NCBI RefSeq assembly: GCF_030408595.1
Contig: NZ_CP047080.1
Coordinates: 1,509,247 to 1,573,246 of the forward strand
Source of the DNA: Corynebacterium canis
GTDB taxonomy: Bacteria > Actinomycetota > Actinomycetes > Mycobacteriales > Mycobacteriaceae
DNA length: 64,000 nucleotides
Reading direction: 5' to 3'
Below the pieces are notes generated by a model. That model was not told the origin of the DNA and did no database searches. It saw only the letters and a program-made list of their open reading frames with translations. This document shows positions 36,175-44,533 of the stretch, piece after piece; the first letter of the stretch is position 1; each line of letters starts with the position of its first letter. A program made the translations under genes and the position numbers.

Positions 36175-36884
36175 TTTGCGTCAGCCACCTTCTCAAACGT
36201 GAGGCGAATATTTAGCTCGCCTTGCTCATCAATCTTTGCCGCCACGAACTCTGGGGTCTCCACGCCGAAGTCCAGCCGGTTCAGCGGCAAGGTTCCGGCG
36301 ACCACCAAGCGTTGCGCCGTGCGCAGCACCTCGAAATCGCCGGAGACTTCGCGGGATGCACCGTGCAATTGTAGGTTGCCGATCACGCGCGCCTTGCCTA
36401 CGGTCCCGTTGTCCGGGATATTGCTCAGCTCCGCCGGGTTGGTCAATTCGAATGAGGCCTTCGGGTAATCGTCTGTGTGCAGCAGGCTGCGGCGCACATT
36501 GATATCGCGTTGCTCCACATCGGTGCGCAGCGTGGTCATATCGACCTCAATTGCACCGGTTTTCAATTGCGTGCCTACCACCTCAATGGAGCCCGTCACA
36601 TCACGCGTGCTCCCAGAGGTCGACCGCGGCTCGCCCGGCAGAATTTCAAAAAACGTGTAGCCGACCGATGTGGTATTTGCGCCGCTGCCGGGAATCACCT
36701 TCCACGTTCCGCTCAGTTCGGTCGTGGCACCAACCGCCTGGGATGCATTCAAGCCTCCCGTTTTAATCCCCGGATCAGTGAGCGCCTTGTATACCACGGG
36801 ACCGACGCTTGCCAGCGTGAGAAGCACAATGGCAATTACTGTCAGAACGAGGAACGGTTTTCTCATACCCAGCATCCTATCCAA
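36171..36884 (-). CDS. YceI family protein with N-terminal membrane anchor
   Basis: 237 residues (ATG 36884 or the in-frame ATG at 36866, MRKPFLVLTV). One hydrophobic span near residues 10-32 predicts export with anchoring. The rest is a lipocalin-like YceI beta barrel: GTWKVIPGSGANTTSVGYTF, GSIEVVGTQLKTGAIEVDMT, LRTDVEQRDINVRRSLL, YPKASFELTNP. YceI proteins bind polyprenoid or fatty amide ligands in the envelope. It is probably extracytoplasmic here. The stop codon overlaps the start of the 54-aa membrane protein gene. Confidence 0.9.
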   Translation of the reverse strand: MDRMLGMRKPFLVLTVIAIVLLTLASVGPVVYKALTDPGIKTGGLNASQAVGATTELSGTWKVIPGSGANTTSVGYTFFEILPGEPRSTSGSTRDVTGSIEVVGTQLKTGAIEVDMTTLRTDVEQRDINVRRSLLHTDDYPKASFELTNPAELSNIPDNGTVGKARVIGNLQLHGASREVSGDFEVLRTAQRLVVAGTLPLNRLDFGVETPEFVAAKIDEQGELNIRLTFEKVADAK

Positions 36885-36889
36885 CGCGA

Positions 36890-37222
36890 CTAGTACGAAT
36901 TTTCAATGGTCTTAGCGAGCCGAATCAGCTCTTCGCACAGCTGCTGAATCTCCTCCTGATCAGGGCTTTCATCCTGTAGGGCGATCTGTATATCCTCGGA
37001 GGCGCAGCGTAGCGCAAATAAGCGATCGTGAAGCATCAACAATTGGCCATAACTCAGGCGAACCCCCTGCCGTGGAATTTTTTTAGTGATGTGAAGGTTG
37101 CGTTGTTCGTAGGCACGTTGCCGGCAGGAGCGATTGCAATATCGTTTCGGCCGCCCACGGTTTGCGGGTGGTAGCGGAATGGGCTTCCCACACCATTCGC
37201 ATCGCTTTTCAATCTCCTCCAC
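36890..37222 (-). CDS. Small Zn-ribbon-like conserved protein beside rbpA (Rv2049c-like position)
   Basis: About 110 residues from GTG 37222; the frame continues to 37276 but that would run into the rbpA promoter. Residues 6-38 hold a Zn-finger pattern CEWCGKPIPLPPANRGRPKR, then YCNRSCRQRAYEQR, with C-x2-C and C-x3-C. The rest is helical (VRLSYGQLLMLHDRLFALRC, EEIQQLCEELIRLAKTIENS). A nucleic-acid-binding role is plausible. The position next to divergent rbpA matches mycobacterial Rv2049c-Rv2050. It ends close to the start of the yceI-like gene (5 bp), so these minus-strand genes may be co-transcribed. Confidence 0.72.
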   Translation of the reverse strand: MEEIEKRCEWCGKPIPLPPANRGRPKRYCNRSCRQRAYEQRNLHITKKIPRQGVRLSYGQLLMLHDRLFALRCASEDIQIALQDESPDQEEIQQLCEELIRLAKTIENSY

Positions 37223-37255
37223 ACGCCCAACCCTAGCCCACGCGCTTTGGTTGGC

Positions 37256-37283
37256 TATAGTGGAGAAATACACCAACCACTAT
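37256..37283 (+). promoter_or_regulatory. rbpA promoter with -10 element inside an inverted repeat
   Basis: A -10-like TATAGT lies at 37256-37261, 48 bp before the rbpA ATG. It overlaps ATAGTGG (37257-37263), whose inverted partner CCACTAT is at 37277-37283. An operator overlapping the promoter is possible. I see no convincing SigH/SigR -35 motif. Confidence 0.4.
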
Positions 37284-37308
37284 TGAGGGTAAGGACGGAA
37301 TAACCTCT

Positions 37309-37692
37309 ATGGCAGATCGCGTACTTCGTGGCAGCCGCATGGGCGCCGTGAGCTATGAGACAGACCGCGACCATGATTTGGCACCCCGCCAAATGGTCAA
37401 ATACCGTACCGAAGCCGGTGAAATCTTCGAAGTTCCGTTCGCCGATGATGCCGAAATTCCCGGCACCTGGATGTGCAAGAACGGGCAGCTAGGAACCCTC
37501 GTTGAGGGCGAGGGAATTGAAGCCAAGCCGGTGAAGCCGCCGCGCACTCACTGGGATATGCTGCGGGAACGCCGCACCATTGAGGAGCTTGACGTGCTTC
37601 TGGAAGAACGCATTGAGCTGCTGCGCAAGCGCCGCCGGAACGCGGCCCGCCTGCTCAAGCAGCAGCAAGAAGAAGCCGAAAAGAACGGCTAA
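37309..37692 (+). CDS. rbpA: RNA polymerase-binding protein RbpA
   Basis: 127 residues; GTAAGGACGG precedes ATG 37309. The signature MADRVLRGSRMGAVSYETDR, PRQMVKYRTEAGEIFEVPFA, PGTWMCKNGQ and the C-terminal helical sigma-interaction domain (PPRTHWDMLRERRTIEELDV) are complete. RbpA is an actinobacterial transcription factor that binds the principal sigma factor and RNA polymerase to stabilise open complexes, and influences rifampicin tolerance. The central Zn site is partly reduced: only one Cys (WMCKNG) is seen, as in several corynebacterial forms. It is followed by a bidirectional terminator. Confidence 0.97.
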   Translation: MADRVLRGSRMGAVSYETDRDHDLAPRQMVKYRTEAGEIFEVPFADDAEIPGTWMCKNGQLGTLVEGEGIEAKPVKPPRTHWDMLRERRTIEELDVLLEERIELLRKRRRNAARLLKQQQEEAEKNG

Positions 37693-37697
37693 CCCAA

Positions 37698-37723
37698 AAA
37701 GGCACTCGATCATGAGTGCCTTT
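37698..37723. terminator. Bidirectional terminator between rbpA and ppm1
   Basis: AAAGGCACTC (37698-37707), loop GATCAT, GAGTGCCTTT (37714-37723). A and T runs flank both arms, so it can end both the rbpA message and the convergent ppm1 message. Confidence 0.88.
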
Positions 37724-37742
37724 CCCTATGTCCGCAGGATTC

Positions 37743-38540
37743 CTAGGAGCGCTTACGCAGCTTCTTCCATTGGTAACGGGCAATCTTTGCGCATTCCTTG
37801 GAAATCTCGCGCACTTGTGAACCCCGATGGGCAATCCCCCAACGCGTGACCTCCAGCAGGGAGTCCTTGACAAAGGACCCATCCAGCTTGGACTCCCCGA
37901 TCTCACGTTCGGTAAACGTGATGGGCACTTCGCGGACATCGAAACCATCGCGAACGGCCCGCCACGCCAAGTCCACCTGGAAGATATAGCCGGCGTTGGA
38001 AAGCTCATCCAGATCCAGGGATTCGAGCAGGCTGCGGCGATACGCCCGGTAGCCGGCCGTCATATCGGACAGCCCGGCCCCCAGCGCCAGCGAGATATAG
38101 ATATTGCCGCCCTTGGATAGCACCCAGCGCTTCTTGGGCCAGTTGACCACCTTGCCGCCGGGCACGTAGCGGGAACCGATCACCAGATCAGCGCCGCGAT
38201 CAACCTCGGCGAGCAGCAGGTGCAATTGCTCCGGCGCGTGCGAACCGTCCGCATCCATTTCGCATATCACCTGGTAGTCGCGCTCCAAGGCCCATTGGAA
38301 CCCCGCCACATAGGCACCGCACAGGCCGCCCTTGCCCTCGCGGTGGAATACCTTGATGTGATCGTCTTCGGCGGCCAGCTTATCGGCCAACTCGCCGGTA
38401 CCATCGGGGCTGTTATCGTCCACAATCAGGATGTCCACTGTGGGGGCGGCGGATCGGACGCGACCGGTAATTAGCGGCAGATTATCTAGCTCGTTGTAGG
38501 TCGGGATGATGACCAACGTACGGTCGCTGGGATTGCTCAT
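37743..38540 (-). CDS. ppm1: Polyprenol monophosphomannose synthase (GT2)
   Basis: 265 residues. The GT2 fold shows [30 protein letters not shown] near residue 41, the DAD motif at 96-98 in EMDADGSH, and [17 protein letters not shown]. It transfers mannose from GDP-mannose to polyprenyl phosphate for lipoglycan and glycoprotein synthesis. Mycobacteria fuse this domain to the apolipoprotein acyltransferase Lnt in one protein; here the genes are separate. The ppm1 start (38540) lies 59 bp inside the end of lnt (stop at 38482), in another frame, so translation is coupled. Confidence 0.95.
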   Translation of the reverse strand: MSNPSDRTLVIIPTYNELDNLPLITGRVRSAAPTVDILIVDDNSPDGTGELADKLAAEDDHIKVFHREGKGGLCGAYVAGFQWALERDYQVICEMDADGSHAPEQLHLLLAEVDRGADLVIGSRYVPGGKVVNWPKKRWVLSKGGNIYISLALGAGLSDMTAGYRAYRRSLLESLDLDELSNAGYIFQVDLAWRAVRDGFDVREVPITFTEREIGESKLDGSFVKDSLLEVTRWGIAHRGSQVREISKECAKIARYQWKKLRKRS

Positions 38541-40008
38541 GGGTGTCAGTCTCCTTGGATAAGGTTCTCCTGTTGCGGTCCTTCAGTACGGCTGCGGCCG
38601 CAATCAATGCCCCAATGATACCCATTGTGTACTCAATGACTGAACCGAAGCGGGCCGCAATTGTCTTCGAGTCCTTCAATGGCAGATCCGCAACCAACGT
38701 CGTGGCCTCGAAGATTTGTGTGCTTTGGGTGACGCTCCCATCGGGTTGCACAATGGCGGAAACCCCAGAGGTCGCCGCCACTACCACCGCGCGATCAAGC
38801 TCCAGCGCCCGCATCCGGCTCATGGCCAATTGCTGGTAGGTCATATCCGTGAAACCGAAGGTCGCATTGTTCGTCGGGCTGGTCAGAATCTCCGCGCCAT
38901 TCAGCACCGCCTCCCGCGCCGCGGCGTCGAAAGCAATTTCGTAGCAGGTGGCAATGCCCACGGCGATACCGTCCATATGCACCACGCCGCTGCCGTCGCC
39001 GGGCTGGAAATTACCGGCGCGATCCACAAACGAGGAAAACAGCCGGAAAAAATCCCGCATGGGCATCGTCTCACCAAATGGCTGCAGGAATTTCTTATGA
39101 TGCCACTCCCCCTGCCCTTCCTCCGGATCGAACACAACCATGGTATTGCGCATGCCAACTTCATCGCGCGTGAGCGTGCCCACCAGCACGGGGGCGTCAA
39201 CGTGGCGTACCGCGGCGTCGATACCCTTGCGCGCCTCAACATCGGCGAACGGGTTTACGTCGGAGGAATTCTCCGGCCATATTACCAGGTCAACGGGCTC
39301 ATCCAGGCGCTGCGTCTCCGCCACGTGATTAGCCAAAACGGCGCGACGCTGGGCGTTAAAATCCAAGCCCAGGCGGGGAACATTGCCCTGAATCGCCGCC
39401 ACCTTGACCGTGCCCGTCGGCTCCCCTACCTGCGCAAAGCTTAACGCCGTGCCCAGCGCAAGCGGAACGATCAGGTACACCGCACCCCACACACGCGGCC
39501 TGTGCAGCAGCAACGCCAAGCCCGCGCCCGTGATCACCAACATCGCGGTGACCAGCGCCGGGCCGCCGATCGGGGTGAACCATTGGAGGACGCCGCCGAG
39601 TTGCCCCCATGCCGCGCGCGTCCATGGGAAACCGCCGAACGGCCACGAGCTTCGCAGCCATTCCACGGCCACCGTCCAAAGCGAAAATGCTATCGGACCG
39701 AGGCGCGGCCAGCGCACCAGAAGGACGCCGATGGCGCCGAGGAGAATCGAATACAGTGACTCCGTGAGCGCAAGCGCGATATACGGCAGCGGGCCGACAA
39801 ATTCGCCGATCCACGGCAGCAGCAATAAATACGTGACGACGCCGTGCACCCACCCAAACAGCGCACCTTGGCGTTTTGAACGGGCGCGGAGCAGCACGAA
39901 ATACAACAACCCCATGCCCGCGATACCCGCCGGCCACCAGCCGATCGGTTGGGTGGCGGCGTACATGAAAACCCCGGATGCTGCGGCGAGCAGCAACGTG
40001 AGGATCAC
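38482..40008 (-). CDS. lnt: Apolipoprotein N-acyltransferase
   Basis: 508 residues. N-terminal half has about six membrane spans ([64 protein letters not shown]). The C-terminal nitrilase domain has the Glu in [14 protein letters not shown], Lys in [14 protein letters not shown] and Cys in [15 protein letters not shown] that form the catalytic triad. It adds the third acyl chain to lipoproteins at the outer face of the membrane. It is the corynebacterial Ppm2/Lnt, next to ppm1, with a 59-bp overlap. The upstream gene is fxsA with a 4-bp overlap (40005-40008). Confidence 0.95.
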   Translation of the reverse strand: MILTLLLAAASGVFMYAATQPIGWWPAGIAGMGLLYFVLLRARSKRQGALFGWVHGVVTYLLLLPWIGEFVGPLPYIALALTESLYSILLGAIGVLLVRWPRLGPIAFSLWTVAVEWLRSSWPFGGFPWTRAAWGQLGGVLQWFTPIGGPALVTAMLVITGAGLALLLHRPRVWGAVYLIVPLALGTALSFAQVGEPTGTVKVAAIQGNVPRLGLDFNAQRRAVLANHVAETQRLDEPVDLVIWPENSSDVNPFADVEARKGIDAAVRHVDAPVLVGTLTRDEVGMRNTMVVFDPEEGQGEWHHKKFLQPFGETMPMRDFFRLFSSFVDRAGNFQPGDGSGVVHMDGIAVGIATCYEIAFDAAAREAVLNGAEILTSPTNNATFGFTDMTYQQLAMSRMRALELDRAVVVAATSGVSAIVQPDGSVTQSTQIFEATTLVADLPLKDSKTIAARFGSVIEYTMGIIGALIAAAAVLKDRNRRTLSKETDTHEQSQRPYVGHHPDLQRAR

Positions 40009-40541
40009 TTAAAATCCTCGGGCCGGGCCTTATCCGCCCAAGTCTGGATCTCCTCCTCCGTGGGGTTGGGTTCCGCGGGTTTCGGGGGCTGCGGGCTCGG
40101 CGCGGATTCCATATCAATAAAGGAACCGTAGGTGTTGCCGTAGCGGCTGGTGGCCACGAAACTCCGTACGCCCATCTCTTCGATCCGGGCGCGCAGCTTC
40201 TTCGCCAATATCTTGCGCGCAATCGCACGTGTGGGCGGCAGGATAAATAGCAATCCGATGACCGTGGAAACAAACCCCGGCAGGGCCACCAACACCGAAC
40301 CGGCCGCCAGCAAGCCGTAATCCCCGGCGAGTTGGCCGGGGGTGCTGCGCCCCTGGGATGCGGCTAGCGCAATGCGGCGCATCTCAAAGGCGGCTAGGAA
40401 CAGGCCGCCGAAGAAACAAGCGACCAACAGCAGGAGCGCCCACCCGACACCCAGCCAGGTGGCCATGCCCCAGAACGCGAGCATTTCGAGAATGATATAC
40501 GGGATAGCAATAATCAATGGCACACTGTCAAGATTACCCAT
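40005..40541 (-). CDS. FxsA family membrane protein
   Basis: 178 residues from ATG 40541 (MGNLDSVPLI). FxsA core: IAIPYIILEMLAFWGMATWL, LLLLVACFFGGLFLAAFEMR, AGSVLVALPGFVSTVIGLLF and PPTRAIARKI. In E. coli FxsA relieves exclusion of phage T7 by the F plasmid, but the cellular role is unknown. The C-terminal tail is charged and Pro-rich. No strong ribosome site is seen, so a leaderless start is possible. The order ppm1-lnt-fxsA matches mycobacterial Rv2051c-Rv2053c. Confidence 0.9.
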   Translation of the reverse strand: MGNLDSVPLIIAIPYIILEMLAFWGMATWLGVGWALLLLVACFFGGLFLAAFEMRRIALAASQGRSTPGQLAGDYGLLAAGSVLVALPGFVSTVIGLLFILPPTRAIARKILAKKLRARIEEMGVRSFVATSRYGNTYGSFIDMESAPSPQPPKPAEPNPTEEEIQTWADKARPEDFK

Positions 40542-40631
40542 TTTGGGAGACGCGCTAGCAACGGTGCCCGCCGAACCGTGCGCCGAAAACGCCTTGTTGC
40601 TGCGTATGTTCGCCCCGTGTAGCGTAAAACT

Positions 40632-41642
40632 ATGGGTATAAAAACTGAAGCAACACCGCCGCGCTGGTGGCAGCGGGGCCGCCGGGGATGGCTGCGGCGA
40701 GTGGCCATCATCGCCTGCGTCCTCGGCGCAATTCTGGTGGTGGGCGGCTTGCTTCAACGGGACGGCGAGGTGGGCAAATTCCGCACCGCCGAAGGCTATG
40801 CGGCGTACAAACGTGAGTACGACGCCGCATTGGCGGATATGCCGGCACCCAAACGTATGTTGGACGTGCCCACGGATTTTGGCACCGTGCGCGCCTACGA
40901 ATGGAGCACGCCGGAAACCGAACACAGCGTGCCGGTGGTATTGATTCCGGGACGGGCTTCGGGGGCTCCCATGTGGTCAGAAAACCTGGCGGGGTTTGCG
41001 CGCCAACACCGCGTGATCGCCTTCGACGCCATCGGCGACGCCGGCCTTTCCACCCAGCGCGTCCCGCTGACCGATACGGCGCACCAGGCCCACTGGGTGC
41101 ACCAAACCCTTAAGGAACTCGCCCCCGAAGGCGCGCACATCGTCGGCCACTCCTTCGGCGGCGCGACCGCCGCCACCTACGCCCACCACTACCCCAGCGA
41201 GGTGAAAACCTTGACGCTCCTCGAACCGGCATTTGTGTTTGGCTACCCGCCGGCGAGCGTGCTGTGGTGGTCCGCCATCACGCAATTGCCAGGATTGCCG
41301 CAATCGGCGCGGGAGTACGCGCTCGGCAAAATCTCCGGGTCTGAGTATTCCGCGGAAACGCCCGTGGCCCGCATGATCGACGTCGGATCGAAGGAATATT
41401 CGGCGGCTTTGCCCACCCCGCATCCGCTTACTAATCAGGAAGCCGCCGAGCTGCGCATGCCGGTATACGTGGCCATTGCGGGCGGCTTTTCGCTCGCCGG
41501 CGGATCCGGCGGCGCCGATACGGCAAAAGAGCTTATCCCCCACGCCCAAGTTAAGGTATGGCCGGATACCACCCATTCGCTCCCCATGGAGGTGGCCGAC
41601 CCCCTGGCCGACGAACTCGCCGAATTTTGGGGGCAGCCCTAG
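40632..41642 (+). CDS. Membrane-anchored alpha/beta hydrolase
   Basis: 336 residues. A basic N-terminus (RWWQRGRRGWLRR) is followed by one membrane span at about 25-42 (VAIIACVLGAILVVGGLL). The hydrolase domain shows VVLIPGRASGAPMWSENLAG, FDAIGDAGLSTQRVPLTDTA, the nucleophile elbow AHIVGHSFGGATAATYAHHY near residue 176-181, an acidic residue in GSGGADTAKELIP or WPDTTHSLPME, with the catalytic His in the latter. It probably acts at the outer face. The substrate is unknown. It diverges from fxsA and its end overlaps the macro-domain gene end by 4 bp. Confidence 0.86.
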   Translation: MGIKTEATPPRWWQRGRRGWLRRVAIIACVLGAILVVGGLLQRDGEVGKFRTAEGYAAYKREYDAALADMPAPKRMLDVPTDFGTVRAYEWSTPETEHSVPVVLIPGRASGAPMWSENLAGFARQHRVIAFDAIGDAGLSTQRVPLTDTAHQAHWVHQTLKELAPEGAHIVGHSFGGATAATYAHHYPSEVKTLTLLEPAFVFGYPPASVLWWSAITQLPGLPQSAREYALGKISGSEYSAETPVARMIDVGSKEYSAALPTPHPLTNQEAAELRMPVYVAIAGGFSLAGGSGGADTAKELIPHAQVKVWPDTTHSLPMEVADPLADELAEFWGQP

Positions 41643-42145
41643 CCCAGCGCCTGCCGATACAACCGGTGATTTTCCTGGTCAAAGCAGACAAATAGCACCC
41701 GCTGCACGCGCTGCGCCAGAAACTCCTGCACCGCCGCGATCGCGATGGGCGCGGCGAGTTCCTTGGGGAAGCCGTACACCCCAGTGGAGATATTTGGAAA
41801 CGCCACGCTTGTTGCGCCGAGCTCCTCCGCCACCAGCAGGCTATTGGCGTAGCACTCCGCAAGCAGCGTTTCCTCGTTATGGCCGCCGCCCACCCACGTC
41901 GGGCCAACCGTATGGATAATGTGCCGCACAGGCAAGAGCCCGCCGCTGGTGGCCACCGCCTGGCCTACCCGGCACCCGCCCTGCCGATTACGGATCACTT
42001 GGCATTCCTCCACCAGGCTGGGACCAGCTTTGCGGTGGATCGCGCCATCGACGCCGCCCCCGCCCACGAGCCTGGTGTTCGCGGCGTTGACAATCGCGTC
42101 GATGCGTAATGCGGTGATGTCGCCGCGCATCACTTCGATGTTCAT
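41639..42145 (-). CDS. Macro-domain protein (O-acetyl-ADP-ribose deacetylase type)
   Basis: 168 residues from ATG 42145; ATG 42157 (MLGGMN) is possible. The macro fold is evident: MRGDITALRIDAIVNAANTR with the adenosine-binding Asp and the Asn pair, VGGGGVDGAIHRKAGPSL, HTVGPTWVGGGHNEETLLAEC, and FPNISTGVYGFPKELAAPIA. It should remove ADP-ribose or O-acetyl-ADP-ribose adducts from proteins or nucleic acids. The gene follows the 149-aa unknown gene, whose stop (42151) lies 6 bp before the ATG, so the two are co-translated. Confidence 0.92.
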   Translation of the reverse strand: MNIEVMRGDITALRIDAIVNAANTRLVGGGGVDGAIHRKAGPSLVEECQVIRNRQGGCRVGQAVATSGGLLPVRHIIHTVGPTWVGGGHNEETLLAECYANSLLVAEELGATSVAFPNISTGVYGFPKELAAPIAIAAVQEFLAQRVQRVLFVCFDQENHRLYRQALG

Positions 42146-42150
42146 GCCAC

Positions 42151-42600
42151 CTAGCATTCCAGGGTGACGTTAATAACCTCAAAGTGGGGGTTAAAGTGCA
42201 CGGCCGGCCAATAGCCGTCCTCGAATCTGCCCATCAGGTCCACCATGTGTAGCACAATTGTTTCAGAGTCGAATTCCAGCGAGGCGTCGAATTCCTCCGG
42301 CACCACTTCCGCATTCTCCTCCCCTGCGAAGATCTCCACGATGGTTTCCGCAGCGCGCAATTTCAGCGCTTCCAATTGCTGGCACACAAGCTGGACGCGC
42401 GGGATGAGCGCGCTCACGGATTCGGTATCCAGGTATCGTTCCCAGTCACGAATCACGATGTAGCACTTGCCGAGCGCCGTGGCCACTTCCCCGGTGTATT
42501 CGGGCCTGCTGATTCGGTCACCTTCAGGCGAGAAGAATTCGCTGCGCCGAAACTCGCCCAGGCCGGGAAGCTCGACGAGTTCGTCCTTCCTAATGTTCAC
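42151..42600 (-). CDS. Conserved hypothetical protein, upstream partner of the macro-domain gene
   Basis: 149 residues; not recognised. The sequence begins MNIRKDELVELPGLGEFRRS and includes SRPEYTGEVATALGKCYIVI, IPRVQLVCQQLEALKLRAAE and HFNPHFEVINVTLEC. It is soluble, acidic, alternating strands and helices, and may belong to one of the small DUF families seen as immunity-like or stress proteins. It ends 6 bp before the macro-domain start, and a role together with that ADP-ribose hydrolase is possible from context. Confidence 0.72.
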   Translation of the reverse strand: MNIRKDELVELPGLGEFRRSEFFSPEGDRISRPEYTGEVATALGKCYIVIRDWERYLDTESVSALIPRVQLVCQQLEALKLRAAETIVEIFAGEENAEVVPEEFDASLEFDSETIVLHMVDLMGRFEDGYWPAVHFNPHFEVINVTLEC

Positions 42601-42831
42601 ACAACCCAGTGTAGGTGGGAAAAATACAAAGCATCAGGACCAAAACCCAACGATGGCATTTAGGTTTCGTAACGGAAGTTAACGGTGTGGGTTTTCAATA
42701 ATCGGGAACGTTTCTCAACCCTGCAGCTCAGCACAGTTTTCCCACACCCAATACCTTGCTTTATGGCTAGGCTTAGCGCAATACAAGAGTATTGGCGTAC
42801 GCTTATTTAAATTCGAGAAAACCACGAAGTA

Positions 42832-43209
42832 TTATTCAGAAACGGCGATTTGCGGGCACTGCTGCCGCACCGCTTCGATCACGGCGTCACGCTTCCAGCA
42901 CACAAACTCGAAATCGATTCCCGCCCTCGTTGTTGCGGTCAGTAACACCGCCGCCATGCGCTTATGTTTGCGCAATCCAGTGAGTTCCGTAAACGGGATG
43001 GCGATCTGGCTCTCTTGGGTATTGAAATTCAGCGCGTGCGGTTCAAATACCAAGCGATCCGGCGTGACGCCAAGGTGTCCGCCGCGCGCAATCATTCCGC
43101 CGGTTCCAACGAGTATTTGCAGCGGATTGAAGGCTAATGCTTTCTCTATGAAAGATGCAGGTTTTGTTAAGTGGTTTGCGGGTACTTTTACAAGCAAATC
43201 GGGGTACAT
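42832..43209 (-). CDS. Small GRAM/PH-like domain protein
   Basis: About 125 residues from ATG 43209 (MYPDLLVKVPANHL); the frame reaches 43233. The pattern of beta strands GGMIARGGHLGVTPDRLVFE, IAIPFTELTGLRKHKRMAAV, LLTATTRAGIDFEFVCWKRD, VIEAVRQQCPQ fits a single GRAM or bacterial PH domain; these bind membranes or lipids. No membrane span is present. It diverges from the beta-helix gene across about 40 bp, so regulation may be shared. Confidence 0.68.
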   Translation of the reverse strand: MYPDLLVKVPANHLTKPASFIEKALAFNPLQILVGTGGMIARGGHLGVTPDRLVFEPHALNFNTQESQIAIPFTELTGLRKHKRMAAVLLTATTRAGIDFEFVCWKRDAVIEAVRQQCPQIAVSE

Positions 43210-43246
43210 TGTCACAGTAAACCATTGACACACAATCGAGGCAATA

Positions 43247-43945
43247 GTGGATCTAATTTTCGAACTTGCCGATTATCAATCGGGGGGCCTATCCCGCATC
43301 CGCGCGCTGACGGACATTCCAATGCACGGCGTCCGCGCCGGCGACTACGGAGGTTGGGTTTCCTCCACCCATACCGCGGCCGGGCAACCGCGCATTGCAC
43401 CCACCGCATGGCTCGGCGGGGACGCAACGTTGCGCGGTGAAGCGCGGCTCCTTGACCACGCATTAGTCAAGGGACGTGCGAAAATTCAAGGCCACGCGCT
43501 TGTCTGCGAAGGCGCCATCGTGCGCGGGCAAGCCACGGTCACAGACAACGCACGAATCACCGGCCGCGCCTGCGTACAAGGCAAGGCGACGATCACCGAT
43601 CACGCGCTTATCGACGGCCGCGCCCACGTCCATGGCAACGCCCGCATCTGCGGTCACGCCACCATCACCGAACGCGCACAGGTGTTCGGGAATGCTGTGG
43701 TGGCCGATAATGCATATATCGCCGGTTTTGCGGAAATTACTGCACGCAATCAATACCTAGTAATTCAGAATTTCCCGGCTTTTGAGGGGCAACCTATTAT
43801 TATGTATCGCGACCGCAATGGTAACGCGATAATCCGCCACGGCAATTCCGAGCATTCATTGGACCAGCTGCGCGAAAACAACGAACATCAAATAGGTCAG
43901 CTGGTCAAATTCCTTGAAACATTGATAGTGAGGTGGGCGGACTAG
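43247..43945 (+). CDS. Left-handed beta-helix (hexapeptide-repeat) protein
   Basis: 232 residues from GTG 43247 with GAGGC nearby. Residues about 50-170 hold roughly 18 hexapeptide-type turns, e.g. ARITGRACVQGKATITDHAL and IDGRAHVHGNARICGHATIT, forming a long regular beta helix like YdcK and other acyltransferase-related proteins. Flanks: an N-terminal lead and a C-terminal helix (DQLRENNEHQIGQLVKFLET) that may trimerise. There is no obvious His or CoA-binding loop, so an acyltransferase activity is not certain; a structural role is possible. It diverges from the GRAM-like gene, and after it begins the second repeat island. Confidence 0.8.
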   Translation: MDLIFELADYQSGGLSRIRALTDIPMHGVRAGDYGGWVSSTHTAAGQPRIAPTAWLGGDATLRGEARLLDHALVKGRAKIQGHALVCEGAIVRGQATVTDNARITGRACVQGKATITDHALIDGRAHVHGNARICGHATITERAQVFGNAVVADNAYIAGFAEITARNQYLVIQNFPAFEGQPIIMYRDRNGNAIIRHGNSEHSLDQLRENNEHQIGQLVKFLETLIVRWAD

Positions 43946-44533
43946 TCCATTGCCCTGCCGAGGAATGCTGCGAGCCGCACGGTAGGCCCGACCGCTCCCG
44001 CCCGCCGATCCCGCCGCTCAGGCAGATTCGACATGCCGGGGTGCTTGGGTCGGTGTTTCCGCAGGTGCGCAAAACGGCCGCGTGAGATGTGCCTGAGGCA
44101 GATCTGGCCAAGGTGATTGGTTTGAGAAAGTTCGAACCTTATTGCCCGGGAATGCTCTCCCCGCCGCTTCCGCCGCTATGTCGTGTGTGGTTCCGGATAG
44201 GTTGTGCGCAGCCGTTGACCTGCGATCGTCCGGAATTTCTTCATTAGGGTAGTTAACGAAGAATGGAAAGACGAGCTGCGGCGTTTTTGGGCGTTTTTGG
44301 GCCAGATTCGTCCTGGATTTCTTCGTTGGGGCCCCGAATGAAGAATAGAAAGACCAGCCCCAGGTCGGCAGTTGCGCACAACCCATCGGCGACCTAGGCG
44401 GTTGCGCACAACCTATCGGTGATGTGATGTGGCGGGGTTGAACCGGCTGCCGAACTCGGCTCACGCAAGCAATTCCGCCGGAGCTCCGTGAGCGGATCGC
44501 GGAGCTGGCGCGCCAAAACCTAGAGCAATATGG
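43946..44533. repeat. Second gene-poor repeat island
   Basis: No gene is supported in these 588 bp. CAGGCAGAT...GCCGG (44019-44039) is 20/21 identical to the inverted unit at 14419-14439, and ATGTGCCTGAGGCAGAT (44087-44103) is identical to 14525-14541. Also present are a direct repeat of about 45 bp (about 44229-44275 and 44314-44361, sharing GAAGAAT-GAAAGAC) and two copies of GTTGCGCACAACC (about 44369 and 44400). Confidence 0.7.

Noticed and set aside
35984..36196. A 70-aa minus frame overlapping the YceI end
   Set aside because: It is charged, lacks a ribosome site, and overlaps the ATGA-coupled 54-aa hydrophobic protein, which is the better candidate.
42664..42831. A gene between the 149-aa and the GRAM-like genes
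   Set aside because: Only short frames with no ribosome site or protein-like composition; probably only promoter sequence.
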